A DNA stretch of 64,000 bases from Allobosea sp. Leaf344 (lineage in GTDB: Bacteria > Pseudomonadota > Alphaproteobacteria > Rhizobiales > Beijerinckiaceae), in assembly GCF_001426225.1 (NCBI RefSeq), contig NZ_LMRT01000014.1, positions 136,464-200,463 on the forward strand, written 5' to 3'. Position 1 is the first letter of the stretch. Every line of letters starts with the position of its first letter. Shown piece after piece: positions 34,522 through 42,861 of the stretch. The position numbers were made by a program, and so were the translations under genes. Below the pieces are notes generated by a model that had not been told where the DNA came from, made no database searches, and was given only the letters and a program-made list of their open reading frames with translations.

Positions 34522-35259
34522 TCAGCCCTCCAGCAGCCGTCGCATGGCGGGCACGTCGCATTGGAACTGGTTGATGCGCGGTTCGCAGATGAAGCCTTGC
34601 CGCTTCAGTTCCGCCATCGTCCGGCTCGCGGTCTCCGTCGTTAGGCCGAGCACGGCGCCGAGGTCCTCGCGGCTGAACAACTCACAGCGCTCGTCGCCGC
34701 GCGCCTCCGCCAGCCAGAGCAGGAGACGCACGACTCTCTCGCGCGACGAGCCGGTCGAAAATTCCGTGATCCAGCGGTCGGCATTGCTCAGCGCCCTGTG
34801 CCAGCGCGCCATCAGCTCGTTGAAGAGCTGGGCGTTGCTCTGGGAGAGCGACCGCACGAACTCCACCGGCAGCCGGCAGATCTCGGTCGGCTGAAGCGCG
34901 GTGGCGGTGTGCGGGTACTGGCCGACGATGAGCGCTTCGAGCCCGATCACGTCGCTGCCGCGCAACAGGCGCACGATGCGCTGCGTGCCGTCCGGCAGGA
35001 ACTGAGTCAGCTTGACCATCCCGGAGCGGATCGTGAACAGCGAACCGGCCTCGTCGCCCATCCGATAGATCGTGGCGCCGGCTTCGTAGACCGACTGGTC
35101 GATGGGCCGGTGAAACCGCTCGAAATCATCCTCCGTCAGCCCCGCGAACAGCACCGAGCCGCGGATCGCGCAAAGGCGGCAATCCGCCGTGCCGGTCCAG
35201 GCTTCCGTCGCGCCGATCCGCTTCACGCATCGCTCCCCCGAGCCGTTCGAGCGCGGCAT
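34522..35259 (-). CDS. Crp/Fnr-family regulator, FNR-type, linked to cyd
   Basis: A 245-residue regulator with N-terminal cyclic-nucleotide-like barrel (about 38-150) and C-terminal winged helix (about 165-240). The recognition helix reads GLTTETASRTMAEL; the E-x-x-S-R pattern is that of FNR, which recognises TTGAT half-sites. Cysteines 11, 27, 30 and 128 are present, CxxC at 27-30 and one in TEICRLP as in FNR, but the third N-terminal cysteine of FNR is absent, so Fe-S sensing is uncertain. It starts only 15 bases after the cydC stop and is probably the last gene of the cyd operon. Confidence 0.85.
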   Translation of the reverse strand: MPRSNGSGERCVKRIGATEAWTGTADCRLCAIRGSVLFAGLTEDDFERFHRPIDQSVYEAGATIYRMGDEAGSLFTIRSGMVKLTQFLPDGTQRIVRLLRGSDVIGLEALIVGQYPHTATALQPTEICRLPVEFVRSLSQSNAQLFNELMARWHRALSNADRWITEFSTGSSRERVVRLLLWLAEARGDERCELFSREDLGAVLGLTTETASRTMAELKRQGFICEPRINQFQCDVPAMRRLLEG

Positions 35260-35274
35260 TGTGCCGAGCGACGG

Positions 35275-36939
35275 TCATGGCGCAAGCATGCGCCCTGCGA
35301 CAAGACGCAGCGTCATGTCGCAGCTGCTCAGGACGGTTTCGTCATGGCTGATGACGAGGATGGCCTGCTCCGCCCGCGCGCTTCGCAGGCGCCGGAGCAG
35401 CGCGCCGGCCGCATCGGGGTCGAGTCCCTCCGTCGGTTCGTCCAGGATCAGGATCGGCGCGGGCTTGATCAGGGCCCGCGCCAGCGCGATCCGCCGCGCC
35501 TCGCCGCCGGAGAGCTGGGTGCCGTGCGCGCCGACGAAGAGGTCGAGCCCCTCGGGCTGCCGCAGGACGAAGGGCAGGATCCCGGCGAGTTCACAGGCGG
35601 CCAGCATCTCGGCCTCGCTCGCATCCGGCATGGCGAGGTGCAGATTGGCGCGGATGGTCGCGGCAAGGAGCGGGGCGTCCTGCGGCAGCAGCGCGATCCG
35701 CCGGCGCCATTCATCGCCATCGAAGGCCGAGAGCGCCGTGCCGGCGAAGCTCAGGCGCCCCTCGCTCTCGGGCAAAAACCGCATCGCCAGCCCGACGAGG
35801 CTGGTTTTGCCGGCGCCGCTCGGCCCGGCGACGCCCAGCATCCGGCCGGGCTCGAGCACGATATCGATGTCCCTCAGCGCGAAATCCGCGGCACCGGGAT
35901 AGCGCAGGCCGACGCGCTCGAACCGCAGCACGCCGGAGGCCGGGGGCGCGATCGGATCGGCCGGTTCCGAGACGGAAGGCGCCCGTTCGGTCACGTCCAT
36001 GAGCCGCCGCAGCGAGGCCAGGGCCGCCGGCAGCGACAGGAGGGCGAGCGGCAGCGGCGCCACCGCCTCGAACATTGCGAGCGAAAACAGCGCCAGCATC
36101 GGCACCTGCGGCGCCGTCAGCGCACCGGCTGTAAAGCCGGCGATCGCCAGAGCCATCGTCGCCATCAGAGCGAGATGGGCGCAAAGGCCGAACATCGCGC
36201 CGGTGAAGGCATTGGCCGCCGTCAGCCGCCTCTCGTCGCCCAGCACCGCATCGCTCTCCGCCAGGAGCCGGGCGAGATGGCGCTGCTCGGGGTCGTAGAC
36301 CGTCAATTCCGCCAGCCCCTCGACATGGTCCACCAGCGTGGAAGCCAGCCGGCCCTGGCCTTCCGCCAGCCGCGCGGCGGCGCGGGCACCGTAGCGCCGG
36401 GCGGCCAGCGGCACGGCGAGCCCCGCCAGCGCCAGCAGCGGGGCCAGCACCGCCACGATCGGCGCATACGTCAGCGCGAGCCAGCCGAGACCGATCGCCA
36501 GAACGATGCCGGCGACCGCGAACGGCACGACCACGCGCAGCACCACCAGTTCGAGCCGGTCGACATCGCCGCGCAGCCGCGCCATCAGGTCTCCGTCACG
36601 CAGATCGGCGAGGGCCGCCGGCGCGAGCGGCAGCAGCCTCGCGAACAGCCAGGGCCGCAGCAGCGCCACGACACGCAGCGTCGCCTCGTGCCCGACCACG
36701 CGCTCGGCATAGCGGCCTGCGGTGCGCGTCATCGCCAGCGCACGGATCGTCGCGCCCGGCGTGAAAAAGTTCATCGAGACGCCGGCCAGCCCGGCCATGG
36801 CCATGGCGGTGATGAACCAGCCGGAGAGGGCCAGCAGAGCGATATTCGCCAGCATGGCCAGTGCCCCGAGACCGATCGCCAGCGCGATCCAGCCGGCCAG
36901 CGGCCGCAGCACCGGCCCGATCCTGCGCAGCATCAGCAT
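35275..36939 (-). CDS. cydC: CydC, ABC exporter subunit for cytochrome bd assembly
   Basis: A 554-residue ABC half-transporter. Six membrane helices lie at about residues 10-300. The ATPase has Walker A GPSGAGKTS, Q-loop LLPQDAPLL, signature LSGGEARRIALARAL and Walker B PILILDEPTEGLDP. With CydD it exports glutathione/cysteine or haem-related thiols needed to mature cytochrome bd. ATG 36939 (MLMLRRIGP) was chosen; it overlaps the cydD end by seven bases. The frame could extend 15 codons further upstream. Confidence 0.9.
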   Translation of the reverse strand: MLMLRRIGPVLRPLAGWIALAIGLGALAMLANIALLALSGWFITAMAMAGLAGVSMNFFTPGATIRALAMTRTAGRYAERVVGHEATLRVVALLRPWLFARLLPLAPAALADLRDGDLMARLRGDVDRLELVVLRVVVPFAVAGIVLAIGLGWLALTYAPIVAVLAPLLALAGLAVPLAARRYGARAAARLAEGQGRLASTLVDHVEGLAELTVYDPEQRHLARLLAESDAVLGDERRLTAANAFTGAMFGLCAHLALMATMALAIAGFTAGALTAPQVPMLALFSLAMFEAVAPLPLALLSLPAALASLRRLMDVTERAPSVSEPADPIAPPASGVLRFERVGLRYPGAADFALRDIDIVLEPGRMLGVAGPSGAGKTSLVGLAMRFLPESEGRLSFAGTALSAFDGDEWRRRIALLPQDAPLLAATIRANLHLAMPDASEAEMLAACELAGILPFVLRQPEGLDLFVGAHGTQLSGGEARRIALARALIKPAPILILDEPTEGLDPDAAGALLRRLRSARAEQAILVISHDETVLSSCDMTLRLVAGRMLAP

Positions 36940-38633
36940 GGGCTGGCCGCTTCCGCGGGTTCGGCCCGGCTCGGGACGATGCAACCCTGCTCAAGCCGGA
37001 TGATCCTGTCGACCAGCGCCAGGCTCGCGGGCCGGTGAGCATTGACCAGGATCGTCCGCCGTCCCTTCAGCGCGGCGATGGCGGCGTGGATCATGGCCTC
37101 GCTGTCGTCGTCGAGATGGGCGGTCGGCTCGTCCAGCAGGACGAGCGGCGCATCGCGGTAGAAGAGCCGCGCCAGCGCGATCCGGCTCGCCTGCCCACCC
37201 GATAATGGCCGCCCGCCATTGCCGATCGCGGTGTCCAATCCCTGCGGCAGCCCGGCGATCAGATCGGCGAGGCCGGCGCGCGCGGCGGCGCCATGGATGG
37301 CGGCCTCGTCCGGATCGGCCTCTCCGGGCGCGATATTGGCCCGCACCGAGCTGGCGAAGAGCTTCGGCCGTTGCGGCATGAAGCCGAGACGACGGCGCCA
37401 ATGCCGGGGCTCCAGGGTGTCGAGCGGCGTTCCGTCGATCAGGATGCGGCCGCTGGTCGGGGCGACGAAGCCGAGCAGCAGGGCCTGGATGCTGGATTTT
37501 CCGGCGCCGGAGGGACCCGCGAAGGCGATGCTTTCTCCGGGCTCGATGGCGAAGCTCACGCCACGCAGCGCCTCGCGCCCGTCGGGATAGGTCAGATGGA
37601 CATCCTCGAAACGGATCGCGACGCCGCCAGCAAATCCGGGCCTGAGCGCTCCCCCGGCGAGCATCCGCTCCGGCAAAGCGTCGAGGGCGACGAGCCGGGA
37701 CGCGGCCCCCAGAGCTTCCATGCGCGCATGATAGGCGGTGCCCATCATCCGCAGCGGAGCGTAGAATTCCGGTGCCAGCAGCAGGATGAACAGGCCGGTG
37801 CGATAGTCGAGCTCGCCCCAGAGCAGCCGGAAGCCGATCAGGACGGCGATGAGCGCGATCGCCACGGTCGCGAAGAATTCAAGCGTCAGCGACGACAGAA
37901 AGGCGATCCGCAGCACCGCCATCGTCTCCCGCCGGTAACGCTCGGCCGTGGCGCCGACGCTGGCGACCATCCGGCCACCGGCTCCGAAGGCCTTGATCGT
38001 GGCGAGAGCCTGCACCGCGTCGAGAAAATGGCCGGACATGCGCTGCAGGCGCAGCCATTGCCGCTGGTTGAGCGCCTCCGCGCCCTTGCCGATCAGGACC
38101 ATGAAGAGCGGGATCAGCGGCGCGGTGACGAGGAACACCAGCGCCGACAGCCAGTCCAGCGGCGCCACCACCAACAGAATGCCGGCGGGCAGCATCGCGG
38201 CCTGCGCCGTCGCCGGCAGATAGCGCGAGAAGAACGGCTCGACCGCGCGCACACCGTCCGAAAGCGCCGCGACGATCTCGCCGGTCGGCAGCGCCGCGGC
38301 GCCCGCCGGTCCGACCCGGTCGAGCTTGCCGAGCAGGGCGCGGCGCAGCGCCGGCACCACCCGCATCGCCGCGGCGAAGCCGTAGCGCTCGGCGGCGAAG
38401 CTCGCGGCGGCGCGCAGCACCAGGATGGCGAGCAGCAGGGCGAAGGCCGGGCCCAGCGTGTCGAGCGGCTCACGGCCGCGCAGCGCCCGGTCGAACAAGC
38501 CCGCGACGCACCAGGCCTGCCACACGACCATCGCCCCCACCAGCGCGCCGGCCAGCATCGCGAAACGCAATTCGCGGGCGGCGAGGGGACGCAGGCGGCG
38601 GAGGAAGGCAAGATCGTTCGCAGAGGATGTCAC
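36933..38633 (-). CDS. cydD: CydD, ABC exporter subunit for cytochrome bd assembly
   Basis: The partner half-transporter, 566 residues from GTG 38633; the frame also allows an ATG at 38744 but that overlaps cydX. Membrane region about residues 25-300 begins LAGALVGAMVVWQAWCVAG; the ATPase has GPSGAGKSS, MPQRPKLFASSVRANI, LSGGQASRIALARLFY and LVLLDEPTAHLDDD. GTG gives about 24 residues before the first helix, as in E. coli CydD. It is between cydX and cydC in the minus-strand operon. Confidence 0.88.
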   Translation of the reverse strand: MTSSANDLAFLRRLRPLAARELRFAMLAGALVGAMVVWQAWCVAGLFDRALRGREPLDTLGPAFALLLAILVLRAAASFAAERYGFAAAMRVVPALRRALLGKLDRVGPAGAAALPTGEIVAALSDGVRAVEPFFSRYLPATAQAAMLPAGILLVVAPLDWLSALVFLVTAPLIPLFMVLIGKGAEALNQRQWLRLQRMSGHFLDAVQALATIKAFGAGGRMVASVGATAERYRRETMAVLRIAFLSSLTLEFFATVAIALIAVLIGFRLLWGELDYRTGLFILLLAPEFYAPLRMMGTAYHARMEALGAASRLVALDALPERMLAGGALRPGFAGGVAIRFEDVHLTYPDGREALRGVSFAIEPGESIAFAGPSGAGKSSIQALLLGFVAPTSGRILIDGTPLDTLEPRHWRRRLGFMPQRPKLFASSVRANIAPGEADPDEAAIHGAAARAGLADLIAGLPQGLDTAIGNGGRPLSGGQASRIALARLFYRDAPLVLLDEPTAHLDDDSEAMIHAAIAALKGRRTILVNAHRPASLALVDRIIRLEQGCIVPSRAEPAEAASPC

Positions 38634-38694
38634 GGGAATGCGATCGCCTTTCGGGTCGCCGCCGCGGCGCCGCGCGCGGCTGCGGCGCAGGGCA

Positions 38695-38847
38695 TCACGG
38701 GCTGCCTGCTTCGTCCCCGGCCCGTCGCGGAGCGCCGGCGGCATCGCCGCGCGTCTCGAACTCGTTCTGGAATTCGAACCAAATCACATTGATGACGGCG
38801 ATGGCGAGGGCGGCCGTGACGCCGAGAATCCAGGCGAAATACCACAT
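38695..38847 (-). CDS. cydX: CydX, small subunit of cytochrome bd
   Basis: A 50-residue single-span protein. MWYFAWILGVTAALAIAVIN is the CydX signature (E. coli begins MWYFAWILG), followed by a short charged tail ending DEAGSP. It stabilises the haem region of CydAB. It follows cydB by 17 bases and precedes cydD. Confidence 0.92.
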   Translation of the reverse strand: MWYFAWILGVTAALAIAVINVIWFEFQNEFETRGDAAGAPRRAGDEAGSP

Positions 38848-38864
38848 GGCGGGGTCCTTCCGGC

Positions 38865-40016
38865 TCAATAGGCCTGATGCTTGTGCGCTTCGATATCCGC
38901 CACGGTGACCTTCCCCCACATCTGGACATAGGCCCAGACCGTGTAAGCGAGCACGATCGGCAGCAGGATCACCACGGCCCAGAACATGATCGTCAGGGTC
39001 AGGTGGCTGGAGGCGGCGTCCCAGACCGTCAGGCTGGAGGAGGGCTGCGTGCTGGACGGCATGATGAAGGGGAACAGCGACAGCCCGGCGGTGCCGATGA
39101 TCCCGGCCAAAGCGAGGCCGCTCAGGGTGAAGCCGAGCCCGGGCCTGCCCTGCCGCGACAGGGCGGCGGCGAGCAGGGGCGCGGCGATGCCGATGAGCGG
39201 CGCGGCCAGCGCGACCGGCCAGTTGCGGTAGATGTCGAACCAGGCGCCGGCGGCACGCACCACCTCCTTGGCGAGCGGGTTCGGCAGCGCCGCGAGCGGC
39301 GGCTGCGAGACGATCCGATAGCCGTCTATGCCGAGCCAGACCCACAGCCCGCCCAGCGCGAAGAGGGCGGACACGGCGATGGCGAGCATCGGCACCAGCG
39401 CCCGCGCCCGTGCGGCGACGATGTCGTCGGTGCGCATCTGCAGCCAGATCGCGCCGTGCAGCGCCAGCATGCCGACGCTGACCAGCCCCGCGAGCAAAGC
39501 GAAAGGGTTCAGCAGCGGCAGCAGGGCCCAGATGAAGGAGCCCTCGTAATGCGGCCTGAGGAAGCGATCGAGATGGAAGGGAACGCCCTGCAGCAGATTG
39601 CCGAAGGCGACGCCGAAGATCAGGGCCGGGATCAGCCCGCCCGCGAACAAGCCCCAATCCCAGGCATTGCGCCAGCGCGGGTCGTCGATCTTGCTGCGAT
39701 AGTCGAAGCCGACAGGGCGGAAGAACAGAGCGACCAGAACGAGCAGCATCGCCAGGTAGAAGCCGGAGAAGGCGGCGGCGTAGACGGCCGGCCAAGCGGC
39801 GAAGATCGCGCCGCCGGCGGTGATCAGCCAGACCTGGTTGCCGTCCCAATGCGGGCCGATCGTGTTGATGATGACGCGCCGTTCGCTGTCGTTGCGGCCG
39901 AGGAAGGGCAGCAGCATGCCGACGCCCATATCCATGCCGTCGGTGATGGCGAAGCCGATCAGCAGGGCGCCGACCAGCACCCACCAGATCAGTTTCAGGC
40001 TTTCGTAATCGAGCAT
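38865..40016 (-). CDS. cydB: CydB, cytochrome bd quinol oxidase subunit II
   Basis: A 383-residue integral membrane protein. It starts MLDYESLKLIWWVLVGALLI, with the family motifs GFAITDGMDMGVGMLLPFLG and NTIGPHWDGNQVWLITAGGA, and eight or nine helices. The end HKHQAY is typical. GGAG precedes ATG 40016 with proper spacing. It is paired with CydA and CydX. Confidence 0.95.
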   Translation of the reverse strand: MLDYESLKLIWWVLVGALLIGFAITDGMDMGVGMLLPFLGRNDSERRVIINTIGPHWDGNQVWLITAGGAIFAAWPAVYAAAFSGFYLAMLLVLVALFFRPVGFDYRSKIDDPRWRNAWDWGLFAGGLIPALIFGVAFGNLLQGVPFHLDRFLRPHYEGSFIWALLPLLNPFALLAGLVSVGMLALHGAIWLQMRTDDIVAARARALVPMLAIAVSALFALGGLWVWLGIDGYRIVSQPPLAALPNPLAKEVVRAAGAWFDIYRNWPVALAAPLIGIAAPLLAAALSRQGRPGLGFTLSGLALAGIIGTAGLSLFPFIMPSSTQPSSSLTVWDAASSHLTLTIMFWAVVILLPIVLAYTVWAYVQMWGKVTVADIEAHKHQAY

Positions 40017-40044
40017 CGTCTTGCTCCTCCGACAGGGATTGCGC

Positions 40045-41637
40045 TCATTCGGCGGCGACGAGGCCGGGCGGGACGGGCGAGGGCGGATCGCTCCGCTCAT
40101 GGTGATAGCGGCCGGTATGCAGCGAGCTCGGTCCGAGCCGGACGAAGCGGACCATGAGGTAGATCTCGATGACGAGCAGCAGCGTGTAGAAGGCGAAATA
40201 GACGCTCATCGACACGATCAGATCGGTGACCGTCAGGGCCGAGGTGGCGAGGAAGGTCGGCAGCACCTCGCCGATCGCCCAGGGCTGGCGGCCATATTCG
40301 GCGACGAACCAGCCGAGTTCGCAGGCGAGCCAGGGCAGGGGTATGCTCCAGACCAGCGCATGCAGAAGCCAGCGCTGCCGCTCGATCGTGCCGCGGGCGA
40401 GATAATAGAAGGACAGGGCGAAGAGGCCGAGCATGGTGAAGCCGAAGGCGACCATGATCCGGAAGCTCCAGAACAGATAGGGGACATGCGGGACGCTGTC
40501 CCACGCCGTCGCCGCGATCTGCTGCTCCGTCGCGGTCACCGGATCCTCGACATGGCGCTTCAGCATCAGCCCGTAGCCGAGATCCTTCTTGTGATCGTCG
40601 AAGACCGCCTTGGTCTCGGCGGAGCTGTCGCCGGCGCGCAGCTTCTCGAGCGCGCCATAGGCCAGAATGCCCGAGCGAACGCGCTGCTCGTTCCTGGCCA
40701 CCAGCTCGGTGATGCCGGGGACCTGCTGGTCGAGAGAGCGCGTCGCGATCAGGCCGAGCACCCAGGGGATCTGCAGCTCGAAGCGGTTTTCGCGCTTGTC
40801 GTGGTCCGGCAGCGCGAGGAGGTTGAAGCTCGCCGGCGCCTGCTGGGTGTGCCACTCCGCCTCGATCGCGGCGAGCTTCATCCTCTGGACGTCGCCGAGC
40901 TCATAGCCGCTCTCGTCGCCGAGCACGATCACCGAGAGCGAGGAGGCCAGGCCGAAGCCGGCCGCGACCGCGAAGGAGCGCTTGGCGAAGGCGAGGTCTC
41001 GGCCCTTCAGGATGTACCAGGCCGAAATCCCGATCACGAAGATCGAGGCCGTGACATAGCCGGCCGCGACGGTGTGGATGAACTTGACCTGGGCCACGGG
41101 GTTGAACAGCACCGCGGCGAAATCGGTCATCTCCATGCGCATCGTCTCGGCGGAGAATTCGGCGCCGACGGGGTTCTGCATCCAGCCATTGGCGACCAGG
41201 ATCCAGAGCGCGGACAGATTGGTGCCGAGCGCGGTCGCGAAGACGACGGCGAGATAGCGCTGCTTGCTGAGCCGGTCGCGGCCGAGCAGGAGCAGGCCGA
41301 CGAAGGTCGATTCGAGGAAGAAGGCCATCAGCCCTTCGATCGCCAGCGGCGCGCCGAAGATATCGCCGACATAATGCGAGTAATAGGCCCAGTTCGTGCC
41401 GAACTGGAACTCCATGGTCAGGCCGGTGGTGACGCCGAGCGCGAAGTTGATCGCGAAGAGCTTGGTCCAGAACCGCGACATGTCGCGGTAGATCTCCTTG
41501 CCGGTCATCACATAGACCGATTCCATGATCACCAGGATCCAGCTCAGCCCCAATGTCAGCGGAACGAAGATGAAATGGTACATCGCCACCGCGGCGAACT
41601 GCCACCGGGATAGCTCGACGAACATCGGGTCGATCAT
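40045..41637 (-). CDS. cydA: CydA, cytochrome bd quinol oxidase subunit I
   Basis: A 530-residue membrane protein carrying haems b558, b595 and d. The haem-ligand His is in AAVAMYHFIFVPLTLG; GDESGYELGDVQRMKLAAIE starts the quinol-binding Q-loop; GWFVAEYGRQPWAIGEVLPT is the GRQPW motif; the end LGPSSLHTGRYHHE is E. coli-like. The Q-loop is the long type. GAGGAGCTC precedes ATG 41637. First gene of cydABXDC; the enzyme supports respiration at low oxygen and resistance to cyanide, NO and sulfide. Confidence 0.96.
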   Translation of the reverse strand: MIDPMFVELSRWQFAAVAMYHFIFVPLTLGLSWILVIMESVYVMTGKEIYRDMSRFWTKLFAINFALGVTTGLTMEFQFGTNWAYYSHYVGDIFGAPLAIEGLMAFFLESTFVGLLLLGRDRLSKQRYLAVVFATALGTNLSALWILVANGWMQNPVGAEFSAETMRMEMTDFAAVLFNPVAQVKFIHTVAAGYVTASIFVIGISAWYILKGRDLAFAKRSFAVAAGFGLASSLSVIVLGDESGYELGDVQRMKLAAIEAEWHTQQAPASFNLLALPDHDKRENRFELQIPWVLGLIATRSLDQQVPGITELVARNEQRVRSGILAYGALEKLRAGDSSAETKAVFDDHKKDLGYGLMLKRHVEDPVTATEQQIAATAWDSVPHVPYLFWSFRIMVAFGFTMLGLFALSFYYLARGTIERQRWLLHALVWSIPLPWLACELGWFVAEYGRQPWAIGEVLPTFLATSALTVTDLIVSMSVYFAFYTLLLVIEIYLMVRFVRLGPSSLHTGRYHHERSDPPSPVPPGLVAAE

Positions 41638-41730
41638 AAAGAGCTCCTCGCGAACGGCGCGTCTCGGCCCGGTCGACCGGCCTCGGCGCATGCCGCGGCC
41701 TTACGTAAAGGCGGGTGCCGCACCCGCGCA

Positions 41731-41744
41731 TTGCGTTACGTCAA
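41731..41744 (-). promoter_or_regulatory. FNR-like site upstream of cydA
   Basis: On the minus strand 41744-41731 reads TTGAC GTAA CGCAA, matching seven of ten defined bases of the FNR/Anr consensus TTGAT-N4-ATCAA and keeping the outer TTG/CAA dyad. It is 94 bases before the cydA ATG. A TACGTA element some 30 bases downstream (41702-41707) could be the -10, placing the site near -41. Control by the FNR-type regulator encoded at the end of the operon is inferred. Confidence 0.45.
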
Positions 41745-41890
41745 TTGTGGGAGGAGTTGGTTGTGGCCCGGGTGGTGGGCTCGGTCGAATCGATGCCTGG
41801 GAGACACGCCCCGTGCCGCGACGGGTGGCTGCACGGGATCGTCAGGGGAAAGACGAGCCGTAAACGCTGTATCAAGGGCTCAGAAAGGAG

Positions 41891-41981
41891 TGGCGGAGAC
41901 GGAGGGATTCGAACCCTCGATACCCTTGTGGGGTATGCTCATTTAGCAAACGAGTGCCTTCAGCCTCTCGGCCACGTCTCC
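41891..41981 (-). tRNA. tRNA-Ser (GCU anticodon)
   Basis: The minus strand folds as a 91-base class II tRNA: acceptor GGAGACG with CGTCTCC, discriminator G and genomic CCA; D arm GGCCGAGAGGCTGAAGGC; anticodon stem-loop CTCGTTTGCTAAATGAG with anticodon GCT (GCU); a long variable arm CATACCCCACAAGGGTATC; T arm GAGGGTTCGAATCCCTC. The long variable arm and anticodon identify serine. Confidence 0.97.
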
Positions 41982-42861
41982 GTTGCGTGCTCTATGCCTG
42001 ATTGCGGATTGGTTTGACAAGCCGTCCCCGCCGAAATTGCATGCGCGGCCGGTCGCGCCATGCCCAGAGACGAGGCGGATGAGTTGGTCCGGCTCGCCGA
42101 TTCCTCCCATCCGCACGTGACCGTCGATGCTCCAGGCGTGCGAGGCGCAGTACCCCGCGAGCCTGAGCAGGGTGGACGCAGTGCCGGCGCAGGTGGATTT
42201 CTCCAGTTTTGGCCGAGTTCCGAGCGCTGGTTTCGGCCGAGTTCCGAGCGCTGGGCCGCTGCCTCGGGGCCCCGATGATGAACATCTCCGGACGGGTTTT
42301 TCAGAGAGGAACGGTGAGGCCGGCGTGATAGCGGCCGCCTCTCGCGAGGCCGCCGATGCATCGCCTCCGCCCGCCCTCTATGCCTCGCCGACGCCTCACA
42401 GCGCCGATCGCCCCAGCCCGCGCCTGCGGGCGCAGGTGGCATCGTCATGAAGACGCGCAACTGCCATCGCCGCACCGTTGACGGCGCCGGCGATTGCGGT
42501 TCTGATGGTTGGAAGGACAGTCTGATATATGAAGATGGCGGCTTTGAGGAGGACGGGCCGCAATCTCGCAGTTCGCATGTTCAACCCTGACCGGAAGCGT
42601 CGCTCGGCCGATTGGCGCGCTTATTGCCTGTGCCGGCGGGATGGAACGGATGGTGGGGCGAAGGCGGCGATATATGAGCGCTGGGAGGGGGAGCGGCCGG
42701 TGGCGACGCGGGCTCCACTCGGGTTCGCGCCTCGGGCCGGATCGGGCCTCGCCGGGCCGCGAGGCTCAAGCGCGGCAAGACTTGCACGGTGCCGACGGTC
42801 CGGGGCGGGGGCCGAAAAATGTTCGAGCCTGCCAGTGAACGAGAACAGAGGGAAGGATGAC
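41982..42861. other. 880-base region without a convincing gene
   Basis: Between tRNA-Ser and the TRAP operon. Several frames are open on both strands, but none has consistent codon use together with a plausible start, and I recognise no protein. It contains a 24-base tandem repeat (42207-42254). A frame in 42127-42200 is locally coding-like (LLQACEAQYPASLSRVDAVP), which may be a decayed gene or insertion-sequence scrap. The promoter of the TRAP operon should lie in the last 200-300 bases. Confidence 0.45.
42207..42254. repeat. 24-base direct tandem repeat, two copies
   Basis: TTTTGGCCGAGTTCCGAGCG continuing CTGG (42207-42230) is followed at once by TTTCGGCCGAGTTCCGAGCG continuing CTGG (42231-42254), with one difference. 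The unit is a multiple of three. It lies in the unassigned region beside tRNA-Ser. Confidence 0.9.

Noticed and set aside
38634-38744. Upstream ATG extension of cydD by 37 codons
   Set aside because: It overlaps cydX, the added residues are Arg/Gly-rich and unlike CydD N-termini, and GTG at 38633 gives the expected distance to the first membrane helix.
41891-41981. tRNA-Ser as the attachment site of an island containing the TRAP operon
   Set aside because: The TRAP operon lies on the 5' side of the tRNA, no integrase is present, and I find no repeat of the tRNA 3' end within the window.
42529-42861. N-terminal extension of the TRAP receptor frame upstream of 42862
   Set aside because: It precedes a clear signal peptide and ribosome binding site, and the extra 111 codons are not protein-like.
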